The position numbers were made by a program, and so were the translations under genes. A stretch of 64,000 nt of DNA from Streptomyces sp. Ag109_O5-1 (GTDB taxonomy: Bacteria; Actinomycetota; Actinomycetes; Streptomycetales; Streptomycetaceae): contig NZ_RKQF01000001.1 of NCBI RefSeq assembly GCF_003814875.1, positions 3,782,001-3,846,000 of the forward strand, read 5' to 3'. The notes beneath the pieces are model-generated. The model did not search any database and was not told where the DNA came from. It saw only the letters and a program-made list of their open reading frames with translations. This document shows, one piece after another, positions 26,356 through 33,742 of this stretch (positions are counted from its first letter, which is position 1; each line of letters opens with the position of its first letter).

Positions 26356-27006
26356 CTACTTCTCCTGCTTCTCGTCGACGCCCGCTTGCGCGTCAGCGCC
26401 GCTCATCTCGTCCTTCTCGCCGTCCTTCGTGGAACCGGCGAGTCCCTGCAAAGCCGCCCAACGGATGTCGACGGCGTCGTGGTGGTGGTCCGGGTCGTCC
26501 GCGAGACGGACTCCGCACTCGGAGCACAGTCCCGCACAGTCGTCCTGGCACACCGGCTGCATCGGCAGTGCGAGCACCACCGCATCACGCAGCACGGGTT
26601 CGAGGTCGAACAAGCCGTCCTCGATGAAGTACCTGTCCTCGTCGTCCTCGGCGTCGTCGCCCGGTTCCGCGATCACGCGGCCCCGGTCGTCGGCGTCAGG
26701 GTACGAGAACAGTTCCTGGAAGTCCGCTTCGAGCTCCTGCTCGACCGGCTCCAGACACCTTACGCACTCCCCCTCGGCCTGTGCACGGGCGGTGCCTGTG
26801 ACAAGCACACCCTCCATGACCGACTCCAGGCGGAGCTCCAGCTCCACCGGGGCGCCCTGCGGCACTCCGATGACTCCCGCGATACCGAGGTCCGCGGGAG
26901 CGTCGACCGTGCGGGTCAGGCGCTGCAGCGCACCGGGACGCCGCCCCAGCTCGTGTGTGTCGAACACGAACGGGTTGCGGTGGTCGAGGCGCGCGTGAGG
27001 AGCCAT
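26356..27006 (-). CDS. YceD family (DUF177) protein
   Basis: The 216-residue protein belongs to the YceD/DUF177 family that is almost always encoded upstream of rpmF and is thought to act in 23S rRNA metabolism. It shows the family core: ARAQAEGECVRCLEPVEQELEADFQELF near residues 73-100, and LPMQPVCQDDCAGLCSECG near 147, with paired cysteines. The Asp/Glu-rich middle is typical for actinobacteria. It heads the yceD-rpmF-rnc operon. Confidence 0.9.
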   Translation of the reverse strand: MAPHARLDHRNPFVFDTHELGRRPGALQRLTRTVDAPADLGIAGVIGVPQGAPVELELRLESVMEGVLVTGTARAQAEGECVRCLEPVEQELEADFQELFSYPDADDRGRVIAEPGDDAEDDEDRYFIEDGLFDLEPVLRDAVVLALPMQPVCQDDCAGLCSECGVRLADDPDHHHDAVDIRWAALQGLAGSTKDGEKDEMSGADAQAGVDEKQEK

Positions 27007-27096
27007 TCCTGCTTTCGATCTTCGAGCTCAGAGGGACACGGTCCGGAGAAGTCTCCGGGCAGCGTTGATCGCGAACGTGGACGCGACCGAAGAGCC

Positions 27097-27126
27097 AGGA
27101 TACTGGACCTTTCGCTGTCGGCCCAA
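27097..27126 (-). promoter_or_regulatory. Possible promoter of yceD-rpmF-rnc
   Basis: TTGGGC (27121-27126) and TATCCT (27097-27102) on the minus strand are 18 bp apart, about 90 bp upstream of the yceD start. The match to the housekeeping consensus is moderate. Confidence 0.35.
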
Positions 27127-27138
27127 TCCGGTGGTCGG

Positions 27139-28224
27139 CTACAGGCCCCGGCCCTGCTCGTACGCCCTCAGCTGCTCCGGGGTGATCATGCTGGTGTCGA
27201 AGAGGCTGGTCTCGTCGAGGTCGTACGACTGGTGCGCCTGGTGCTGGGCCGCCGGCTGCTGCTGGGGGTCGTAGACGGGCTGCTGGCCGGTGTCGTAGCC
27301 CTGGTAGGCGTAGGGGTCGGCCTGCTGGTAGCCGTAGGGGTCCTGCTGCTGGTAGCCGTACGCGTCCTGCTGGGCGTAGGCGGGCTGCTGCTGCGGATAG
27401 CCGTACGGATCCTGCTGCACCGGCTGCTGGTCGTACTGCGGCTGCTGCGGGATCTGGATGGCGGGCTGCTCGGCCTGGGCCGCCTGCGCCGCCCGGTCGT
27501 CCTGGTCGGCGAGGGCCGCGAGGTCGGCGAGGTAGTCGGCGTCGCTGGAGTGCTGGAAGGTCGTGTTGTCGTCGGCCAGGGCGCCCAGGTCGTCGGTGGC
27601 GATCCGGCCGTGCAGCTTGGCGCGGCCCTTGCCGACCGCCTCCAGGGTCTTGGCGAGGACCGCCTCGAAGGCACCCAGCTTGGTGTCCACGTAGGCGTCG
27701 GCGTCCCGGCGCAGGGTCTCGGGATCGTGGCTGCGCTCGGGGGCGTCCTCGTCCTCGTAGCCCTGCTCGTCGAGGCCCGGGCCGGTGCCGAGCAGCTTCT
27801 CGCGGCCGCGGCCGACCGAGCCGAGCGTCTTGGTGAGGACGACCTCGAAGTTGGCGAGCTTGGAGTCGACGTAGTCGTCGGCCTCGGCGCGGACCTCCTC
27901 GGCCTCCCTGCGGGCCTCGCCGAGGATCCGGTCGGCCTCCGCCTGGGAACGACGGGCCACCTCGGTGTCCGAGATCAGCGACCCACGCTCGGCGTGCGCG
28001 GTCTCGATGATCCGCTCGGCCTCCATCCGGGCCTGCTCGACCATCTGATCGCGGTCGCCGATCAGCTCCTGGGCCTGCGCGAGGGAGCCGGGCAGCGCCT
28101 GGCGCAGCTCTTCGAGCATCGCGAGCAGGTCGGCGCGGTTGACCACGCACGACGCCGACATGGGCATGGCCCGGGCGCCGGACACCGTGGCCACGATGTC
28201 GTCGAGCTTCTTCTGTACGTCCAC
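27139..28224 (-). CDS. DivIVA-like coiled-coil protein with internal duplication
   Basis: The 361-residue cytoplasmic protein starts MDVQKKLDDIVATVSGAR and has a central coiled coil (QMVEQARMEAERIIETAHAE) resembling DivIVA/cell-division-initiation proteins. Two copies of a module, DDYVDSKLANFEVVLTKTL near residue 116 and DAYVDTKLGAFEAVLAKTL near 176, follow. The C-terminal third is a Gln/Tyr/Pro-rich tail with repeated DPYGYQQ and QQQP units, probably disordered. It lies in the conserved coaD-rnc neighbourhood. The precise role is unknown to me. Confidence 0.78.
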   Translation of the reverse strand: MDVQKKLDDIVATVSGARAMPMSASCVVNRADLLAMLEELRQALPGSLAQAQELIGDRDQMVEQARMEAERIIETAHAERGSLISDTEVARRSQAEADRILGEARREAEEVRAEADDYVDSKLANFEVVLTKTLGSVGRGREKLLGTGPGLDEQGYEDEDAPERSHDPETLRRDADAYVDTKLGAFEAVLAKTLEAVGKGRAKLHGRIATDDLGALADDNTTFQHSSDADYLADLAALADQDDRAAQAAQAEQPAIQIPQQPQYDQQPVQQDPYGYPQQQPAYAQQDAYGYQQQDPYGYQQADPYAYQGYDTGQQPVYDPQQQPAAQHQAHQSYDLDETSLFDTSMITPEQLRAYEQGRGL

Positions 28225-28282
28225 CCTGCGCTCGCCACTCTCTACAGCCGTGTTGGAGACGGACGGGACGACTGTAGCCCCA

Positions 28283-28762
28283 TCAGTCCCTGTGAAGACG
28301 CTTGTTGAGGGCCTCCAGGACAGGGGCCGGAACCAGGTGCGAGATGTCGCCGCCCCACTGCGCGACCTCCTTGACCAGGGAGGAGGAGAGGAAGCTGTAG
28401 GTGGGGTTGGTCGGCACGAACAGCGTCTCGACGCCCGTCAGGCCGTTGTTCATCTGCGCCATCTGCAGCTCGTAGTCGAAGTCGCTGACGGCCCGCAGGC
28501 CCTTCACGATGGCCGGGATCTCGCGCTGCTTGCAGAAGTCGACAAGGAGGCCGTGGAACGCCTCGACGCGGACGTTGGCGTAGTCGGCGGTGACCGTGCG
28601 GATCAGGTCGATCCGCTCGTCGATCTCGAACAGGCCCTTCTTGGACTTGTTGATCATCACCGCGACGTAGACCTCGTCGTAAAGACGGGACGCACGGGCA
28701 ATGATGTCGAGGTGTCCGTTGGTGATCGGGTCGAACGACCCGGGACAGACGGCGCGGCGCAC
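28283..28762 (-). CDS. coaD: Phosphopantetheine adenylyltransferase
   Basis: CoaD catalyses the fourth step of coenzyme A synthesis, joining AMP from ATP to 4'-phosphopantetheine. The 159 residues contain the nucleotidyltransferase motif CPGSFDPITNGHLDII at the N-terminus and the second motif TYSFLSSSLVKEVA near residue 124. I chose GTG at 28762 (VRRAVCPGSF) with GAGGGA just upstream, giving the usual length. An ATG at 28792 overlaps the rsmD stop and would add ten residues. It follows rsmD directly. Confidence 0.95.
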   Translation of the reverse strand: MRRAVCPGSFDPITNGHLDIIARASRLYDEVYVAVMINKSKKGLFEIDERIDLIRTVTADYANVRVEAFHGLLVDFCKQREIPAIVKGLRAVSDFDYELQMAQMNNGLTGVETLFVPTNPTYSFLSSSLVKEVAQWGGDISHLVPAPVLEALNKRLHRD

Positions 28763-28788
28763 TTGTGATCCCTCGCTCTCCGGTCCGG

Positions 28789-29376
28789 TCATCGTGCGTC
28801 TTCGCACGTAGAGGCGGCGCGACCGTACCAAAACGTTCCCTCGCCGTAACGACGGGACCGGAGGGCCTCGAAGCCGTCCGGCCAGCCGAAAGTGCCGCCT
28901 CTGGTGCTGCGCTCCACGGTGACGAGGGCGTCGGGCGCGAGCCAGCCCCCGGAGTGGAGTGTGAGGAGAATCTCCCGAAGATCGTCGTCCGAGACGGCGT
29001 ACGGGGGGTCGAGGAAGACGATGTCGTACGGCTCCGCCGGCGCCGGTGACTGGATGATCTGTTCCGCTTTGCCCGCCCTGACCTCGGCGCCGGGCAGGCC
29101 CAGATTCTTTACGTTTTCACGTACGACGCGGGCGGCTCTCGCGTCGGCCTCGACGAGAAGGGTGTGTCCCGCGCCCCGGGAGAGGGCCTCCAGGCCCACG
29201 GCGCCGGAGCCGGCGTAGAGGTCGAGGACGCGTTCGCCGTCCAGGGGGCCGCCGAGGAGGGACTGCCAGGTGGAGAAGAGGCCTTCGCGTGCGCGGTCGG
29301 ACGTGGGCCGGGTTCCTGTGCCGGGCGGCACTGAGAGGCGCCGTCCGCCTGCCTGGCCGGCGATCACGCGGGTCAT
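28789..29376 (-). CDS. rsmD: 16S rRNA (guanine-966-N2)-methyltransferase RsmD
   Basis: RsmD methylates G966 of 16S rRNA. The 195-residue protein starts MTRVIAGQAGGRRLSVPPG, has SAM-binding VLDLYAGSGAVGLEALSRGA near residue 48 (only partly quoted), and the catalytic LDPPY near residue 122, all typical. It is directly upstream of coaD, the conserved rsmD-coaD pair. Confidence 0.95.
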   Translation of the reverse strand: MTRVIAGQAGGRRLSVPPGTGTRPTSDRAREGLFSTWQSLLGGPLDGERVLDLYAGSGAVGLEALSRGAGHTLLVEADARAARVVRENVKNLGLPGAEVRAGKAEQIIQSPAPAEPYDIVFLDPPYAVSDDDLREILLTLHSGGWLAPDALVTVERSTRGGTFGWPDGFEALRSRRYGEGTFWYGRAASTCEDAR

Positions 29377-29470
29377 CTGGGGTCCTTCTTCGGGGGCGGC
29401 TTCACGGGTTCAGTTTGGCAGGCCCACGGGGGTGGGTGCCTGGCCTGTGACGGCGACTGCGGGTCCGATG

Positions 29471-29537
29471 TGGCTGGTCGCGCCCGCGCGGCGGTAGCCG
29501 CACATCGATACGGCCCCGCGCCCCTGACGGGGCGCTT
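29471..29537 (-). repeat. Copy A of a 67-bp dispersed hairpin repeat, 3' of recG
   Basis: The stretch from TGGCTGGTCGCGCCC to GGGGCGCTT is nearly identical to 61171-61238. It contains the hairpin GCGCCCC-tgac-GGGGCGC-like stem and starts 5 bp beyond the recG stop. It probably serves as a transcription terminator. Confidence 0.7.
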
Positions 29538-29541
29538 CGGC

Positions 29542-31746
29542 TCAGCCCTTTTCCAAGTACTGCTCCCTCTCCTCGTCCAGGAGGGCGTCCAGGGCCGTTC
29601 GCAGGCCCGGGAGGTCGGTCAGTTCGGGGTCTCGGGCCACCAGCCCCGTCGCCTCCTCCCTCGCCTCCGCGATGATCTCCTCGTCCTCGATCACCGCCAG
29701 GACGCGGAGGCTGGAGCGGGCGCCCGACTGGGCCTGGCCGAGCACGTCGCCCTCTCTGCGCTGCTCCAGGTCGATCCTCGAAAGCTCGAACCCGTCCAGG
29801 GTCGAGGCGACGGCCGTCAGGCGCTGACGGGCCGCGCTGGCCTCCGGCATCTCCGTGACCAGGAGACAGAGGCCGGGCGCCGAGCCTCGGCCCACCCGGC
29901 CGCGCAGCTGGTGGAGCTGGGAGACGCCGAAGCGGTCGGCGTCCATGATCACCATGGCGGTGGCGTTGGGGACGTTGACGCCGACCTCGATGACCGTGGT
30001 GGCGACCAGGACGTCCGTGTCGCCCGCGGCGAAGCGGCGCATGACCGCGTCCTTGTCGTCGGGATGCATCCTGCCGTGCAGGACCTCCACCCGGAGGCCG
30101 CTGAGCGGGCCCTTGGCCAGGTGGTCGGCCACGTCCAGGACGGCCAGCGGCGGGCGCTTCTCCGCCTCGTCCTCGGCCGACTTCTTCGCCTTCTTGGGGT
30201 CGTCCTCCTCGTCACCGATGCGGGGGCAGACGACGTACGCCTGATGGCCGTTGCCCACCTCTTCCCTGACCCGCTCCCAGGCGCGGGCCAGGAAGTGGGG
30301 CTTGTCGGCGGCGGGGACGACGTGCGTGGCGATCGGGGAGCGGCCCGCCGGGAGCTGGTCCAGGACCGAGGTCTCCAGGTCGCCGAAGACCGTCATCGCG
30401 ACCGTGCGCGGGATGGGGGTCGCCGTCATGACGAGGAGGTGGGGCGGCTGCTTGCCCTTGCCGCGCAGGGCATCCCGCTGTTCCACGCCGAACCGGTGCT
30501 GTTCGTCGACCACGACCAGACCCAGGTCGTGGAACTGGACCTTGTCCTCGATCAGTGCGTGGGTGCCGATCACGATGCCCGCATCGCCCGTGACCAGGTC
30601 CAGCATCGCCTGGCGGCGGGCCGCCGTGCCCATCGAGCCGGTGAGGAGGACGACCTTGGTCGCGTGGTCCGCGCCGCCGAGCATGCCGCCTTCGGCCAGC
30701 TCGCCCATCATCTCGGTGATCGAGCGGTGGTGCTGCTGGGCCAGGACCTCGGTGGGGGCGAGCATGGCCGCCTGACCGCCCGCGTCGACCACGGCGAGCA
30801 TCGCGCGGAGGGCCACCATCGTCTTACCGGAACCGACTTCCCCCTGCAGCAGCCGGTGCATCGGGTGTTCCGTCGCCAGGTCGTCGAAGATCTCCTTCGA
30901 GACCTTCTGCTGGCCGTCCGTGAGGGTGAAGGGGAGGCGGTCGTCGAAGGCCGTGAGGAGGCCGTCGGGGGATGGTTTGCGGGACACCGCCGGGAGTTGG
31001 GCGTCGGCGTGGCGCCGGCGGGCCAGGGCGACCTGGAGGACGAAGGCCTCGTCCCACTTGAGGCGGTCGCGGGCCGCCGCGATGTCCGCCTTGGTGTGCG
31101 GGCGGTGGATCTTGAGGAGGGCCTCGGGGAGCGGCAGGAGTCCGCGGCCGTCGCGGAGCGTCGGCGGGAGGGGGTCCAGGGCCTCCTGGGCGCTGGGCAG
31201 GACCGTCTGGACCGCCTTGCCGATCTTCCAGGACTCCAGCTTGGCGGTGGCCGGGTAGAGGGGGATCAGGGCTCCGGCCCAGCTCTCGACGGATTCGGCG
31301 GGGTCGTCGCCGCGGAGCAACTCGTACGCCGGGTGTGCCAGTTGGAGGCGGCGGTTGAAGACCGAGACCTTGCCGGCGAACATCGCGCGGGTGCCCGGCA
31401 GGAGTTCCTTGTGGGGTTTGTGCACGCCGTTGCCGAAGAAGACCAGTTGGAGCCGGCCGCTGCCGTCGGTGATCGTGACCTCCAGGCGCTGGCCCTTGCC
31501 GCGGGGCGCCTTGGAGGAGGCGAACGTGTGCAGGCGGGCGTCGGCGACCATGGCGACCACCGTGACGTGCTCGTCCATGGGCAGGTCGGCGAGGTGGGTG
31601 AGCTGGCCGCGCTCCTCGTATCTGCGGGGGTAGTGGTGCAGGAGGTCGCCGACGGAGTGCAGGCCGAGGTGCTCGGCCATCACCTTCGCGGTGGCTGGGC
31701 CGAGCACTGACTTCAGTGGTTCTTCCAGTGCGGGCACGAGATCCAT
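29542..31746 (-). CDS. recG: ATP-dependent DNA helicase RecG
   Basis: RecG remodels stalled forks and Holliday junctions. The 734 residues contain the N-terminal wedge domain, then Walker A GEVGSGKTMVALRA near residue 305, the DEQH box VVDEQHRFGVEQR near 410, and C-terminal helicase motifs including QLRGRVGRG. I chose ATG at 31746 (MDLVPALEEPL), matching the usual N-terminus; upstream frame is not conserved-looking. A hairpin repeat follows the stop. Confidence 0.97.
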   Translation of the reverse strand: MDLVPALEEPLKSVLGPATAKVMAEHLGLHSVGDLLHHYPRRYEERGQLTHLADLPMDEHVTVVAMVADARLHTFASSKAPRGKGQRLEVTITDGSGRLQLVFFGNGVHKPHKELLPGTRAMFAGKVSVFNRRLQLAHPAYELLRGDDPAESVESWAGALIPLYPATAKLESWKIGKAVQTVLPSAQEALDPLPPTLRDGRGLLPLPEALLKIHRPHTKADIAAARDRLKWDEAFVLQVALARRRHADAQLPAVSRKPSPDGLLTAFDDRLPFTLTDGQQKVSKEIFDDLATEHPMHRLLQGEVGSGKTMVALRAMLAVVDAGGQAAMLAPTEVLAQQHHRSITEMMGELAEGGMLGGADHATKVVLLTGSMGTAARRQAMLDLVTGDAGIVIGTHALIEDKVQFHDLGLVVVDEQHRFGVEQRDALRGKGKQPPHLLVMTATPIPRTVAMTVFGDLETSVLDQLPAGRSPIATHVVPAADKPHFLARAWERVREEVGNGHQAYVVCPRIGDEEDDPKKAKKSAEDEAEKRPPLAVLDVADHLAKGPLSGLRVEVLHGRMHPDDKDAVMRRFAAGDTDVLVATTVIEVGVNVPNATAMVIMDADRFGVSQLHQLRGRVGRGSAPGLCLLVTEMPEASAARQRLTAVASTLDGFELSRIDLEQRREGDVLGQAQSGARSSLRVLAVIEDEEIIAEAREEATGLVARDPELTDLPGLRTALDALLDEEREQYLEKG

Positions 31747-31915
31747 TGCACACCACGCCACTGACAATCCCGGATACGGTTCGGGAAACACCTGGTCAGA
31801 CGGTCGTTTTGAGTCATAGGATGGCGCGCTCCGGCCATCCTTCCGCGGTCACCGCCCCACCAGGGACCGCCCGACCCCGCGCCGACCACGTCTTCCCCCC
31901 TCCGGCGTAGCGACG

Positions 31916-33742
31916 ATGGACTCCCAGACCTCACAGTCATCACAGGCATCACAGCCACCGCATACGTTCCAGGTCGACCTGCGTGGTCTGGTGGACCTGC
32001 TCTCCCATCACCTGTACTCCAGTCCCAAGGTCTATCTGCGCGAGCTGCTGCAGAACGCCGTGGACGCGATCACCGCGAGACAGGCCGAGCAGCCCGACGC
32101 CCCGGCGCGGGTGCGGCTGTACGCGGACGGCAGTTCGCTCCGGGTGGAGGACAGCGGCGTCGGGCTCACCGAGTCGGACGTGCACAGTCTGCTCGCGACC
32201 ATCGGGCGGAGTTCCAAACGCGGGGACGGGCTGCAGGAGGCCCGCTCCGACTTCCTGGGCCAGTTCGGCATCGGGCTGCTGGCCTGTTTCGTGGTCGCCG
32301 AGCGGATCCGGGTGGTCAGCCGCAGCGCCCGGACGCCGGACGCACCGCCCGTGGAGTGGACGGCGCGCGACGACGGGTCGTACACCGTGCGGACGTTGCC
32401 GCCCGACGCCCGTCCCGAGCCCGGTACCACCGTGTATCTGGTGGCACGCGCGGGCGCGGCGGAGTGGCTGGACGAGCGGCGGGTGCTGGCGCTGGCCCGG
32501 GACTTCGGTTCGCTGCTGCCGTACGACGTCCGGGTGGGCGACGAGGCTGTCACCGATCTGCCGGCGCCCTGGGACCGCTCGTACCCCTCCCCCAGCACCC
32601 GGCGGGTGGCGCTGGCCCGGCACTGTCACGAGCTGTTCGGGTTCACGCCGTTGGACTCGATCGCGCTGGACGTGCCGCTGGCCGGGATCCGGGGGGTGGC
32701 GTATGTGCTGCCGTCGGCGGTGAGTCCTGCCCAGCGGGCCTCGCATCGCGTGCACCTCAAGGGCATGTTGCTGACCGAGCGGGCCGAACAGCTGCTGCCG
32801 GACTGGGCGTTCTTCGTGCGCTGTGTGCTGGACACGGACAGTCTGCGGCCGACGGCCTCGCGCGAGTCGCTGTACGAGGACGAGACGCTGGCCGCCGTAC
32901 GGGAGGCGCTCGGCGAAAGGATTCGGTCCTGGCTGACCGGGCTCGCGGCCGGTGATCCGGAACGGCTCTCCGCCTTCCTTTCGGTGCACCACCTGGGCGT
33001 GAAGTCGCTGGCGCGGCACGACGCGGAGATGCTGCGGACGATGCTGCCGTGGCTGCCCTTCGAGACCACCGACGGGCAGCTCTCGCTGGAGGAGTTCGCG
33101 CAGCGGCACCCGGTGGTGCACTTCACCCGGTCGGTCGAGGAGTACCGGCAGGTGGCGCCGATCGCCTCCGCGCAGGGCGTCGGGGTGATCAACGGCGGTT
33201 ACACGTACGACAGTGAGCTGGTCGAGGCGCTGCCGTCGGTGCGGCCCGGGACGGTGGTCGCGGAGCTGGACGCGGACACCGTGACCGCGCATCTGGACTC
33301 GGTGGACCCTGCGGAGGAGCTGGCGCTGGCGGGGTTCCTGGCGGTGGCGCGGGCCAAGCTCGACCCACTGCAATGTGACATAGTGCTGCGCGCCTTCCAC
33401 CCCCTCTCGGTCCCCGCCCTCCACCTGGACGACCGCGCCGCCCGTCATGAACAGGCCCGTGCGGAGGCCGAGGAGCAGGCCGACGACCTGTGGGCGGGCA
33501 TCCTGGGCTCGCTGCGCGGCAGCGCGCCCCGCGCGCGGCTGGTGCTCAACCACCTCAATCCGCTGATCCGGCGGATCAGTTCGCTCAAGGACCCGGAGCT
33601 GATCGGCACCGCGACCGAATCGCTCTACGGGCAGGCGCTGCTGATGGCGCAGCGTCCGCTGCGGCCGGCCGACTCGGCGTTGATCAACCGCTCGTTCATC
33701 GGCCTCCTGGAATGGGCCACTCTTGGGGAGGGTGATCGCTGA
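31916..33742 (+). CDS. Hsp90-family (HtpG-like) ATPase
   Basis: The 608-residue protein is a divergent Hsp90. The GHKL ATP-binding fold is visible as LRELLQNAVDAI near residue 43, VEDSGVGLTESDV near 77, and DFLGQFGIGLLACFV near 115. A middle domain with HRVHLKGMLLT and an arginine in TASRESLYEDE follows, as in HtpG. The start MDSQTSQSSQASQPPHTFQVD is low complexity. The stop TGA shares its last A with the ATG of the next gene, so translation is coupled to a large TPR protein, a possible dedicated partner (inference). Confidence 0.9.
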   Translation: MDSQTSQSSQASQPPHTFQVDLRGLVDLLSHHLYSSPKVYLRELLQNAVDAITARQAEQPDAPARVRLYADGSSLRVEDSGVGLTESDVHSLLATIGRSSKRGDGLQEARSDFLGQFGIGLLACFVVAERIRVVSRSARTPDAPPVEWTARDDGSYTVRTLPPDARPEPGTTVYLVARAGAAEWLDERRVLALARDFGSLLPYDVRVGDEAVTDLPAPWDRSYPSPSTRRVALARHCHELFGFTPLDSIALDVPLAGIRGVAYVLPSAVSPAQRASHRVHLKGMLLTERAEQLLPDWAFFVRCVLDTDSLRPTASRESLYEDETLAAVREALGERIRSWLTGLAAGDPERLSAFLSVHHLGVKSLARHDAEMLRTMLPWLPFETTDGQLSLEEFAQRHPVVHFTRSVEEYRQVAPIASAQGVGVINGGYTYDSELVEALPSVRPGTVVAELDADTVTAHLDSVDPAEELALAGFLAVARAKLDPLQCDIVLRAFHPLSVPALHLDDRAARHEQARAEAEEQADDLWAGILGSLRGSAPRARLVLNHLNPLIRRISSLKDPELIGTATESLYGQALLMAQRPLRPADSALINRSFIGLLEWATLGEGDR

